Assembly: GCA_041686935.1 (NCBI GenBank)
Contig: JAWLCW010000011.1
Span: 62,001-126,000, forward strand
Direction of reading: 5' to 3'
From: Mariniphaga sp041686935
Lineage (GTDB): Bacteria; Bacteroidota; Bacteroidia; Bacteroidales; Prolixibacteraceae
Length of the DNA: 64,000 nt
The first letter of the stretch is position 1. Each line of letters begins with the position of its first letter. The position numbers were made by a program, and so were the translations under genes. Below, one piece after another: positions 34,330-42,445 of this stretch. Under the pieces are notes generated by a model. The model was not told the origin of the DNA and did no database searches. It saw only the letters and a list, made by a program, of their open reading frames with translations.

Positions 34330-35895
34330 TTATATTTCCTCCAAACTCCATCCTTTCCGGTATTCCCGTGTCAGATAGAAGTTAGTATCGGAAGCATTTG
34401 TAATTTCCCGTTTCTGGGCATCGTATTTCAGGTTTTTCCCCGACCGAAGTGAAGCCGCATAAAGGTTAACAGCCTCTGTTATGGGCCAGGCTTCCCTGAA
34501 ACTTCCGGGAAGTTGTTCACCACTTTTTACGGCATCTATGAATCGTTGAATTCCGGAAACCTGAATATAAGGATCGTCTATTTTCAAATCTTCAGCCAGT
34601 TTCAAATCGCCCGAAAGTACATAAGGTTCGCGCACATTAAACGATGACGACATGATGATTCCTTTGTCGCCCAAGAACATCATTCCTTCGATGGGCAGTT
34701 CCTTGTTCTGTTCGTAAAATTCTGCCGGAACAGGTGGCCGCATTCCGCCGTCGTACCAGATTAAATCGACGGCCGGACGGGAACCTTTTGCCGGATATTT
34801 AAAACGCACTTTCGAGGCGAACGGGAAGGAATAATCATTCTGCAGCCGGTAGGCGGTTGCATTGTCACGAAGTCCGCAAACATGACTGAGGTTGGGTTCA
34901 ATAACAGTCGGGTTTTCCAGTTCCAGCGCTTTAAAAACAGTCCATAAACTGTAGTGTCCCATATCAGCCATGGCACCGCCGCCAAAGTCGTACCAGCCCC
35001 TGAAAACCATGTTGGTGTAATGCGGGTGATAGGGGCGTACAGCTTCCGGGCCCAGCCACAAATCCCAGTCGAAGCCGTTGGGCAATGCAGGTTTGTCAGT
35101 AGGAATCTCTGCATATTGCGGCCACACCGGCCGGTTCGACCAGTTGTGCACTTCGCGCAGAGTTCCAATCACTCCGCCGTTTATCCAGGTCAGAATTTGT
35201 TTCATCGGCCCGTTGGATTCCCAGGGAATCAGGTGAGTAATCACATCCGATTTTTTGGCCATTTCAATCACCTCAAAACCTTCGCGCAGCCGGTTGGCTA
35301 TGGGTTTGTGCATGGTAATATGAATGCCTCTTTTTATAGCTGCGGCAGCCATAACACCATGCAAATGGTCGGTGGCCATCACTTTAACTGCATCAATGCC
35401 TTTTTCTTTTTCAAGCATTTCGCGGAAATCGGCATAGGCAGCACAGCCTTTGTAACTTCCCAATGCCGATGATTTGGCGTAAAAGGCATCCACAATCTGT
35501 TTCCCGTTGTGGAGGCCGCCCGGAATTTTATTGTCGCCGCCGGGTTTCCAGTTGGGATTGTCAATGGTTTTTCTGAGTTCGTTAAGCAACCCGTTGGGAC
35601 TCCAGTCGTAATACCCGATGGCTTCCTTTTGCGGGTCGCAAACGGCTACAACCTGTGCTTCCGGAATCTGTAGCAAGGCAGGCAGTTCGCGCAACCCCTG
35701 CGTTCCGGTGCCAATGTAGGCCACATTTACTTTATCGCTGGGCGCCACATATTTGCTTCCGCCTAAAACATGGGCCGGCACAATGGTTAAACCTGCGGCT
35801 GCTGAAGTTACGCCACCAATAAAACTGCGACGGTTGAGTGAATACGTGTTGGATTGGTTCCCGGGGGTCGGGTCTGAATCTGAATTTTGGTTCAT
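34330..35895 (-). CDS. Tat-exported Gfo/Idh/MocA-family oxidoreductase
   Basis: 521 aa. LNRRSFIGGVTSAAAGL is a twin-arginine signal. The Rossmann motif VNVAYIGTGTQGLREL and the catalytic-region MHKPIANRLREGFEV are present; His replaces the usual Glu of EKP but the Lys is kept. The C-terminal domain includes GAMADMGHYSLW. These enzymes oxidise or hydrolyse sugars using tightly bound NAD(H), here in the periplasm. It is the first gene of the leftward trio with the isomerase and the pectate lyase. Confidence 0.92.
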   Translation of the reverse strand: MNQNSDSDPTPGNQSNTYSLNRRSFIGGVTSAAAGLTIVPAHVLGGSKYVAPSDKVNVAYIGTGTQGLRELPALLQIPEAQVVAVCDPQKEAIGYYDWSPNGLLNELRKTIDNPNWKPGGDNKIPGGLHNGKQIVDAFYAKSSALGSYKGCAAYADFREMLEKEKGIDAVKVMATDHLHGVMAAAAIKRGIHITMHKPIANRLREGFEVIEMAKKSDVITHLIPWESNGPMKQILTWINGGVIGTLREVHNWSNRPVWPQYAEIPTDKPALPNGFDWDLWLGPEAVRPYHPHYTNMVFRGWYDFGGGAMADMGHYSLWTVFKALELENPTVIEPNLSHVCGLRDNATAYRLQNDYSFPFASKVRFKYPAKGSRPAVDLIWYDGGMRPPVPAEFYEQNKELPIEGMMFLGDKGIIMSSSFNVREPYVLSGDLKLAEDLKIDDPYIQVSGIQRFIDAVKSGEQLPGSFREAWPITEAVNLYAASLRSGKNLKYDAQKREITNASDTNFYLTREYRKGWSLEEI

Positions 35896-35969
35896 GGTAT
35901 TCTGGTTTAGAATTATTAAAGATGTTTCCGGCTAAATTAGCGTATATTTTTAAAAATGCCAACGTGCTT

Positions 35970-36548
35970 TTACAACTTTCTTTTTATCTGCTCCAGTTCC
36001 TTTTTTATGGATTTTATTTGATGATGCAAATGCTCGGTTTCTGTGGGTTCCGGTACCTTAGAAGAAATATAGTGAATGAACTTCCACACCTCGCGGATTT
36101 CGGCCGGCGGCAAATCGTAGGTGGCATATTCGGGATTGGTGGAGATCATCCGAAGTGAGTCTTTTTCTTTCAGGTCATTTTTAACTTTTTTGAAAACAAT
36201 ACCCTCATTCAGGGTTAGAATAATATACAATCCATCGTTTTTTATGTCGCTCAAATCCTGAACGTTTTCGCCGGTTACCCAGCTTTTGTCGGGAATGGGC
36301 AGCATGGAGTCGCCCGAAACCTGGAACGTGCGGTAATGTTTCTCTTTGGAAAGAAACGGCAGTTAAAAAACCGGCAGTCCTTTAATAAATTCCGGGTCGA
36401 AATACCTCATAGTGTAGCCGGTCTTCACTTTGATGGAATCCAGTTTATTGGAACAGAATGTTTCCGTCAGTCACCCAAAACGAGGTGCATTTTTACCTCA
36501 TCAAACAAAATTTCCACTGCATTCAAATCGAATTGTGTGGTTTTAATT
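35970..36548 (-). pseudogene. S24 (LexA/CI-like) transcriptional regulator pseudogene
   Basis: The intact 3' part reads MLPIPDKSWVTGEN... and has the late lysine of the Ser-Lys dyad in IVFKKVK. Read upstream in the same frame it gives TGYTMRYFDPEFIKGLPVF, a TAA at 36363-36365, then LPFLSKEKHYRTFQVSGDSMLP with the catalytic Ser in SGDSML. Further upstream AVEILFDEVKMHLVLGD is in another frame and breaks off, so much of the helix-turn-helix is missing, and no ATG precedes it. The family are DNA-binding repressors that self-cleave. In-frame stop, deletion and lost start all indicate a dead gene. Confidence 0.85.
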
Positions 36549-36684
36549 TTTTTTTTTTCTCTGTCTATTCCTTTACAAATATAAAGAACAGTACCAATTT
36601 GTGTTTACAAGTCAATATTTTTTTGAGAATTCAGCCTGTTAGTATTTGCATTATCGAAAAGAAAATAAAACCGCCAACCAATGC

Positions 36685-37245
36685 TTATGAATTTAATTGG
36701 CGAATAATTTTACACGGATTTCCGGCGGCAAAAACACCGGCAGGAATATTTTTGGTCACCACGCTGCCGGCCCCGATTACGGTGTGGTCGCCAATTTCCA
36801 CACCCGGGTTAATAATCGCGCTTCCGCCAATCCAAACATCGTCGCCAATGGTTATGGGCTGGCCCGACTCCAGTCCTGCAGCCCTTTCCCTGTGGTTTAG
36901 CGGGTGTGTGGCTGTATAAATCTGAACGTTGGGGCCAAACAACACCCGGCTTCCAATTTTCACCGGAGCAACATCAAGCACCACGCAATTGAAGTTGAAA
37001 AATACCTCATCGCCCATTTCAATGTTGTACCCGTAGTCGCAGTAAAACGGCGGCTGGATTTGTACGTTTTTCCCGGCTGCGGGAATTAACTCGTTCAGAA
37101 TTTGTTTCCGTTCTTCCACCTGGTCTTCAGCAGAATCGTTCAGTTTTTTCAGCAGAAGCCTGGCACGAACCCGCTCTTTAGTGAGTTCTTCGTCCTGTGC
37201 ATTGTACAATTCACCCGACAACATTTTTTGTTTTTCCGATTTCAT
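36685..37245 (-). CDS. sugar O-acetyltransferase (maltose/galactoside acetyltransferase family)
   Basis: 186 aa. The N-terminal MLSGELYNAQDEELTKER and hexapeptide repeats ending NPGVEIGDHTVIGAGSVVTKNI are typical of the LacA/Maa group, with HPLNHRERAAG around the catalytic His. It transfers acetyl from acetyl-CoA to a sugar hydroxyl in the cytoplasm. Its ATG overlaps the tex stop by 4 nt (ATGA), so translation is coupled. Confidence 0.93.
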   Translation of the reverse strand: MKSEKQKMLSGELYNAQDEELTKERVRARLLLKKLNDSAEDQVEERKQILNELIPAAGKNVQIQPPFYCDYGYNIEMGDEVFFNFNCVVLDVAPVKIGSRVLFGPNVQIYTATHPLNHRERAAGLESGQPITIGDDVWIGGSAIINPGVEIGDHTVIGAGSVVTKNIPAGVFAAGNPCKIIRQLNS

Positions 37246-39377
37246 CCCTGTTCAATTCTTTTCAACGACAGCTGAATCCGATTCCTGGCAACATCCACCT
37301 CTTTCACCCGCACTTTGATGTGCTGGTGCAGTTTCACAATTTCGTTGGGGTCGGAAATAAACCGGTCGGCCAGTTCCGACACATGAATTAGCCCCGACTG
37401 TTTTACGCCAACATCCACAAAAGCGCCGAAGTTGGTGATGTTGTTAACAATGCCCGGCAAGACCATGCCTTCTTTCAGATCGCCAATTGAAAAAATCCCT
37501 TCGGCAAATTCGAACACCTTGATGGGTTTGCGCGGATCACGACCGGGTTTCAGAAGTTCGCTTTTAATATCGTTTAAGGTAGGCAATCCAATTTCCGGAG
37601 TAACATATTTTTGAAGGTCGATTTTTGAAACCAGTTCTTCCTTGCGCACCAAATCAGTTACTTCGGCATTTAAATCGGCAGCCATTTTTTGCACAATGTG
37701 ATACGATTCCGGATGAACAGCCGAGTTGTTCAGCGGGTTTTCCGCTTCGGGAATACGTAAGAATCCAGCCGCCTGCTCAAATGCTTTGGGTCCCATTCGT
37801 GCTACTTTTTTCAGTTCTTCGCGCGATTTAAACAAACCGTTTTTTTTGCGGTAATCCACAATGTTTTGTGCCAGTTGCGGACCAAGCCCCGAAATATAGG
37901 TGAGCAGATGCTGGCTGGCGGTATTCAGGTTTACACCCACCGCATTCACGCTAAGTTCCACCACCGAGTCGAGGCTGTTTTTCAGTTTTTTCTGATCCAC
38001 ATCGTGCTGGTACTGTCCAACGCCAATGCTTTTCGGGTCTATTTTCACCAGCTCGGCCAGTGGGTCCATCAGTCGTCGTCCAATGGAAATGGCGCCGCGC
38101 ACGGTAACATCGTACTGCGGAAACTCCTGGCGGGCGACGGACGAAGCAGAATACACCGAAGCGCCGTCTTCGCTTACCACATACACCCGAATTTCGCGGT
38201 TGTAGCGTAATTTTTTTACAAAAGCCTCGGTTTCACGGCTGGCCGTTCCGTTTCCAATGGCCAGCGCTTCAATTTTGTAAACTTCCACCATGGATGTTAG
38301 TTTTTTTGCAGCCATTTTTCTGTCCTCCTGCGGTTTGTGGGGATATATGGTATCGTTGTGGAGCAAATTTCCCTGCTCGTCGAGGCAAACCACTTTACAT
38401 CCGGTCCGGTAACCGGGATCGATGGCCAGAATCCGCTTTTGGCCCAGCGGTGGCGCCAGCAACAATTGCCGCAGGTTTTCGGCAAAAACCTTTATGGCTT
38501 CCTCGTCGGCTTTTTCTTTTGAAAGCGCTGCAAATTCGGTTTCAATGGAAGGTTCAATCAGTCGTTTGTAGCTGTCTTTTACAGCCATTTCAACCTGCAG
38601 AGCACTGGCATTGCTCCCTTTCATAAAAAAGCGCGTAAGGTTTTCCAGCGGTTTTGTTTCGTCCGGTTTTACTGAAACCCGCAAGAATCCTTCGTTTTCG
38701 CCACGGCGCATGGCCAGCAGCCGGTGCGACGGGCATTTTTTCAACGGTTCGTTCCAGTCGAAATAGTCGCAGTATTTTTCAGCTTCATCTTCTTTGCCTT
38801 TCACCACTTTGGCGTTTATTTCAGCATTTCGTTCAAACTCCCTGCGCACAATATTCCGGGCTTTTTCGTTCTCGCTAACCCACTCGGCAATGATGTCGCG
38901 GGCGCCGGAAAGTGCATCGTCAGCGGTGGGAACTTCATCGTTTAAAAATGAAGCTGCCCGCGATTCCGGTTCGCGGTCCAATTGTTTCATGATGATTTTT
39001 GCCAGCGGTTCCAGTCCGCGCTCCCTTGCTATGGTGGCTTTTGTGCGCCGTTTGGGTTTGTAAGGCAGGTAAATGTCTTCCAACTCCACCGGGTCGTAGC
39101 AGTTTTCAATGCGTTCCTTTAATTCGGGTGTCAGTTTTTCCTGCTCTTCAATGGTTTTCAAAACGGTTTCCCGTCGTTTTTCAAGTTCGGTAAATTTTTC
39201 ACTCAATTCTTTAATCTGAAGCACCTGCACCTCGTCGAGACTTCCGGTGCGTTCTTTCCTGTACCTCGAAATAAAAGGCACTGTGGCCCCTTCTCCCAAT
39301 AGTTCGATGGTATTTTTTACCTGATGATTTTTAACCCCAACCTGTTGGGCAATGAGTTCTGTAATTTTCGGATTCAT
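37242..39377 (-). CDS. tex: Tex-family RNA-binding transcription accessory protein
   Basis: 711 aa, close to the usual Tex length. In order: N-terminal Tex domain (MNPKITELIAQQVGVKNHQV); YqgF/RNaseH-like domain (ILAIDPGYRTGCKVVCLD near residue 345); helix-hairpin-helix region (GVNLNTASQHLLTYISGLG, REELKKVARMGPKAFEQAAG); C-terminal S1 domain (GMVLPGIVNNITNFGAFVDVG). A cytoplasmic nucleic-acid-binding protein affecting transcription. TAAATTTG on the minus strand (39399-39406) is a -7-like element just upstream. Confidence 0.97.
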   Translation of the reverse strand: MNPKITELIAQQVGVKNHQVKNTIELLGEGATVPFISRYRKERTGSLDEVQVLQIKELSEKFTELEKRRETVLKTIEEQEKLTPELKERIENCYDPVELEDIYLPYKPKRRTKATIARERGLEPLAKIIMKQLDREPESRAASFLNDEVPTADDALSGARDIIAEWVSENEKARNIVRREFERNAEINAKVVKGKEDEAEKYCDYFDWNEPLKKCPSHRLLAMRRGENEGFLRVSVKPDETKPLENLTRFFMKGSNASALQVEMAVKDSYKRLIEPSIETEFAALSKEKADEEAIKVFAENLRQLLLAPPLGQKRILAIDPGYRTGCKVVCLDEQGNLLHNDTIYPHKPQEDRKMAAKKLTSMVEVYKIEALAIGNGTASRETEAFVKKLRYNREIRVYVVSEDGASVYSASSVARQEFPQYDVTVRGAISIGRRLMDPLAELVKIDPKSIGVGQYQHDVDQKKLKNSLDSVVELSVNAVGVNLNTASQHLLTYISGLGPQLAQNIVDYRKKNGLFKSREELKKVARMGPKAFEQAAGFLRIPEAENPLNNSAVHPESYHIVQKMAADLNAEVTDLVRKEELVSKIDLQKYVTPEIGLPTLNDIKSELLKPGRDPRKPIKVFEFAEGIFSIGDLKEGMVLPGIVNNITNFGAFVDVGVKQSGLIHVSELADRFISDPNEIVKLHQHIKVRVKEVDVARNRIQLSLKRIEQG

Positions 39378-39552
39378 TTAAAAACTGTTTTGAGGAAACA
39401 AATTTAAGATGATTTTTAAAAGTTTTAATATACAATGGTGAAAATACGGGTAAGTCGGGTGATGTTGAAATGGTGAACTGGCGAGGTTTTAATGAATTTC
39501 TGAAAAGTTTATAATAGTTTTATCTGTATAAAAGTGCAGGTAAATACGCTGT

Positions 39553-39583
39553 TTTGCCTTTTCGCAATTTCATTGTATTTTTG
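39553..39583 (+). promoter_or_regulatory. ffh promoter (TTTG-N19-TATTTTTG)
   Basis: TTTG at 39553-39556 and TATTTTTG at 39576-39583 with a 19-nt spacer match the Bacteroidota sigma-ABfr consensus. The ffh ATG is 29 nt downstream. Confidence 0.8.
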
Positions 39584-39612
39584 CGACTCATTTTCAAAAG
39601 AAAATTAAAAAC

Positions 39613-40953
39613 ATGTTTGAAAATTTATCTGACAGGCTGGAGCGGTCGTTTAAACTGCTGAAAGGACAAGGGAAAATCACGGAGATCAACGTGGCGGAAA
39701 CCCTGAAAGACATTCGCCGGGCGCTGCTCGATGCCGACGTCAATTTTAAGATAGCCAAATCGTTTACCGATGATGTGAAGGAGAAAGCCCTGGGACAGAA
39801 CGTGCTCAATGCCGTAAAACCAGGCCAGTTGATGGTGAAAATTGTAAAGGATGAACTGGCCGGACTCATGGGCGGCGAATCGGTTGACATCGATTTAAGC
39901 GGCTCTCCTTCAGTTATTTTGATGGCCGGGCTGCAGGGGTCTGGTAAAACCACATTCTCGGGCAAGCTGGCCAACATGCTCAAGCGCAAAAAGGGCAGGC
40001 ATCCGCTGCTGGTTGCCGGCGACGTTTACCGTCCGGCAGCTATTGAACAGTTGAAGGTACTGGCCGAACAAATCGGCGTTCCGGTTTATACCGAAGAAGG
40101 CAGCATGGATCCGGTGAAAATTGCACAGTCGGCCATAAAAGAAGCCAAAAGAGCAGGTAACGACGTGGTGATTATCGACACCGCCGGTCGTTTGGCCATC
40201 GACGAGCAGATGATGAACGAAATTTCAGCCATCAAAAAAGCGGTTAATCCCAACGAAATTCTGTTCGTGGTCGATTCCATGACCGGGCAGGACGCGGTGA
40301 ACACGGCTAAAGAATTTAACGACCGACTCGATTTTAACGGGGTTGTACTTACCAAACTCGACGGGGATACAAGAGGTGGGGCAGCGCTTTCCATTCGCTC
40401 GGTGGTGGAAAAACCCATTAAGTTTGTGGGAACGGGCGAAAAGCTCGATGCCATCGATGTTTTTCATCCTGCACGTATGGCCGACCGAATTCTCGGTATG
40501 GGCGACATTGTTTCGCTGGTGGAAAAAGCCCAGGAACAGTACGACGAGGAAGAAGCCCGCCGTTTGCAGAAAAAACTGGCAAAAAATACCTTCAATTTCA
40601 ACGACTTTCTGAAGCAAATCAACCAGATTAAAAAAATGGGCGATTTGAAAGATGTGGTTTCCATGATTCCGGGAATGGGAAAAGCGATGAAAAATATGGA
40701 TTTGGACGACGATGCTTTTAAACACATCGAGGCGATTATCTATTCCATGACACCGGCCGAACGTGAAGACCCGGCGCTGATTAACGGAAGCCGGCGCAAA
40801 CGCATTGCCAGTGGCTCGGGAACCAACATTCAGGAGGTAAACAGGCTACTGAAACAATTTTCAGAAACCCGGAAGATGATGAAAATGGTCTCGCAGGGAA
40901 AAAACATTCAGCGGATGATGGGCGGCATGAAACAGCCGGGAGGAAGGTTTTGA
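39613..40953 (+). CDS. ffh: signal recognition particle GTPase Ffh
   Basis: 446 aa. N domain (FENLSDRLERSFKLLKGQGKI), G1 loop GLQGSGKTTFSGKLA near residue 109, DTAGRLAIDEQMM, TKLDGDTRGGAALS and the closing GTGEKLDAIDVF define the NG domain. The Met-rich M domain (MIPGMGKAMKNM, MMKMVSQGKNIQRMMGGMKQ) binds 4.5S RNA and signal peptides. It delivers nascent membrane proteins to FtsY. Monocistronic or followed by folD after 93 nt of repeat-like sequence. Confidence 0.98.
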   Translation: MFENLSDRLERSFKLLKGQGKITEINVAETLKDIRRALLDADVNFKIAKSFTDDVKEKALGQNVLNAVKPGQLMVKIVKDELAGLMGGESVDIDLSGSPSVILMAGLQGSGKTTFSGKLANMLKRKKGRHPLLVAGDVYRPAAIEQLKVLAEQIGVPVYTEEGSMDPVKIAQSAIKEAKRAGNDVVIIDTAGRLAIDEQMMNEISAIKKAVNPNEILFVVDSMTGQDAVNTAKEFNDRLDFNGVVLTKLDGDTRGGAALSIRSVVEKPIKFVGTGEKLDAIDVFHPARMADRILGMGDIVSLVEKAQEQYDEEEARRLQKKLAKNTFNFNDFLKQINQIKKMGDLKDVVSMIPGMGKAMKNMDLDDDAFKHIEAIIYSMTPAEREDPALINGSRRKRIASGSGTNIQEVNRLLKQFSETRKMMKMVSQGKNIQRMMGGMKQPGGRF

Positions 40954-41017
40954 GAGTTCAAAGTTTAAAAGTTTAAAGTTCATTCCGATAGCTGTCTGGA
41001 CAAAGTTTAAAGTTTCA
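40954..41017. repeat. AAAGTTT/AAAGTTC tract with decayed nano-palindrome
   Basis: AGTTCAAAGTTTAAAAGTTTAAAGTTC is interrupted by CCGATAGCTGTCTGG (40985-40999) and resumes as AAAGTTTAAAGTTTC. The same combination of tract and palindrome occurs at 23301-23427. Confidence 0.6.
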
Positions 41018-41046
41018 CGAATTTACTAAATCTAAAAAAGTAACTA

Positions 41047-41919
41047 ATGATACTAATCGATGGCAAAAAAGTGGCGGCAGAAATCAAAGAGGAAATTGCT
41101 GCAAAGGTTAAAGTATTAAAGGAAAGCGGTGCAAAAACCCCGCATCTGGCAGCAGTTTTGGTGGGCCACGACGGAGGCAGCGAAACCTACGTGGCATACA
41201 AAATCAAAGATTGTGAAGCCGTTGGTTACAAGTCGTCGCTCATTCGTTACGAAGACGACGTTACCGAGGCCGAATTGCTGGACAAAGTGCAGGAGTTGAA
41301 TGAAGATGCCGACATCGATGGTTTTATTGTGCAACTTCCGCTTCCCGATCACATTTCAGAACAAAAAGTAATTGAAGCCATTGACCCGAAAAAAGATGTG
41401 GACGGATTTCATCCGGAAAATGTTGGACGCATGGTTATCGGTTTACCGTCGTTTGTTTCGGCTACCCCTTTTGGTATAGTGGAACTGCTGAAGCGTTACA
41501 ACGTTGAAACCAGTGGAAAAAACTGCGTAATTGTTGGCCGCAGCAATATTGTCGGACGACCGTTGAGTATTTTGATGTCGCAAAAAGCCATAAATGCCAC
41601 GGTAACAGTAGCCCACAGCCGAACCAAAAACCTGGAGGAATTATGCGCCGGCGCCGATATTCTGGTGGCTGCCATTGGCGTACCTGAGTTTGTAAAAGGA
41701 AATATGGTAAAAGAGGGTGCGGTTGTCATCGACGTGGGAACAACCCGGGTAAAGTCGGACCAAACCAAATCGGGCTGGAAACTGAAAGGCGACGTTCTTT
41801 TCGACGAAGTAGCGCCGAAATGTGCCTACATTACGCCTGTACCCGGTGGGGTAGGACCAATGACCCGCGTTTCGCTTCTGTACAACACATTGCTGGCAGC
41901 AACCGATAAAATTTATTAA
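41047..41919 (+). CDS. folD: bifunctional methylenetetrahydrofolate dehydrogenase/cyclohydrolase
   Basis: 290 aa. YVAYKIKDCEAVGYKS contains the catalytic YxxxK; VQLPLPDHI, DVDGFHPENVGRM, the cofactor loop GRSNIVGRPLS near residue 165 and PVPGGVGPMT near residue 264 are all standard. It interconverts methylene-, methenyl- and formyl-THF. Functionally it connects to FtcD at 49.7 kb, which feeds formimino groups into the same folate pool. Confidence 0.98.
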   Translation: MILIDGKKVAAEIKEEIAAKVKVLKESGAKTPHLAAVLVGHDGGSETYVAYKIKDCEAVGYKSSLIRYEDDVTEAELLDKVQELNEDADIDGFIVQLPLPDHISEQKVIEAIDPKKDVDGFHPENVGRMVIGLPSFVSATPFGIVELLKRYNVETSGKNCVIVGRSNIVGRPLSILMSQKAINATVTVAHSRTKNLEELCAGADILVAAIGVPEFVKGNMVKEGAVVIDVGTTRVKSDQTKSGWKLKGDVLFDEVAPKCAYITPVPGGVGPMTRVSLLYNTLLAATDKIY

Positions 41920-41997
41920 CAGACCTTTAAAACATTCCATATTGTAATAATTTTTCTATTTTTGAAATTCATAACCAAAAATCGAAAATCAAGAGGC

Positions 41998-42387
41998 ATG
42001 GAAAGCGCTGATTACAAAGGGGAAATTATTAAACCGGAAACCCAACCCATACAAGGTATTTACTCTAAAGTTATTCGTGCAGGTAAACGCACCTATTTTT
42101 TTGATGTAAAAAGTACACGAAACAACGAATATTACCTGACCATCACTGAAAGCAAGAAAAAATTTTTTGATAACGGAAGTTTCAAATATGAAAAACACAA
42201 ATTGTTTCTTTATCCCGAAGACTTTGAAAAATTTACGGAATCACTTGAGGATGTGATTTCATTTATTCAAGAAAATCAACCCGAAGCTGGCCCGTCGGAA
42301 GAGGCGGTTTCGGAACCAGAGGAAGTTACTGTTGATGCAGAATCAGATGGAAAAAAATTCAGTGATATTGATTTTGAAGATATTTAA
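41998..42387 (+). CDS. DUF3276 / PUR-alpha-like nucleic-acid-binding protein
   Basis: 129 aa from the ATG at 41998 (MESADYKGEIIKPE); the frame is open further up but that ATG has a GAGG just before it. One PUR repeat is visible (SKVIRAGKRTYFFDVKSTRNNEYYLTITESKK, then the KLFLYPEDFEKFTESL segment), followed by an acidic tail. Homologous PUR-domain proteins of Bacteroidota and Borrelia bind RNA and DNA as dimers. TATTTTTG at 41957-41964 is a good -7 element. Confidence 0.92.
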   Translation: MESADYKGEIIKPETQPIQGIYSKVIRAGKRTYFFDVKSTRNNEYYLTITESKKKFFDNGSFKYEKHKLFLYPEDFEKFTESLEDVISFIQENQPEAGPSEEAVSEPEEVTVDAESDGKKFSDIDFEDI

Positions 42388-42413
42388 ACTTTTCTTTAAA
42401 AAAAACAGCAGTT

Positions 42414-42445
42414 CCTTTTCGTTTTTGCGGAAAGGGATTTTTTTA
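42414..42445. terminator. bidirectional terminator between DUF3276 and ABC-F genes
   Basis: CCTTTTCG (42414-42421) pairs with CGGAAAGG (42428-42435) with one wobble, followed by a T run on the plus strand and preceded by A8 for the other direction. It separates two convergent genes. Confidence 0.75.
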
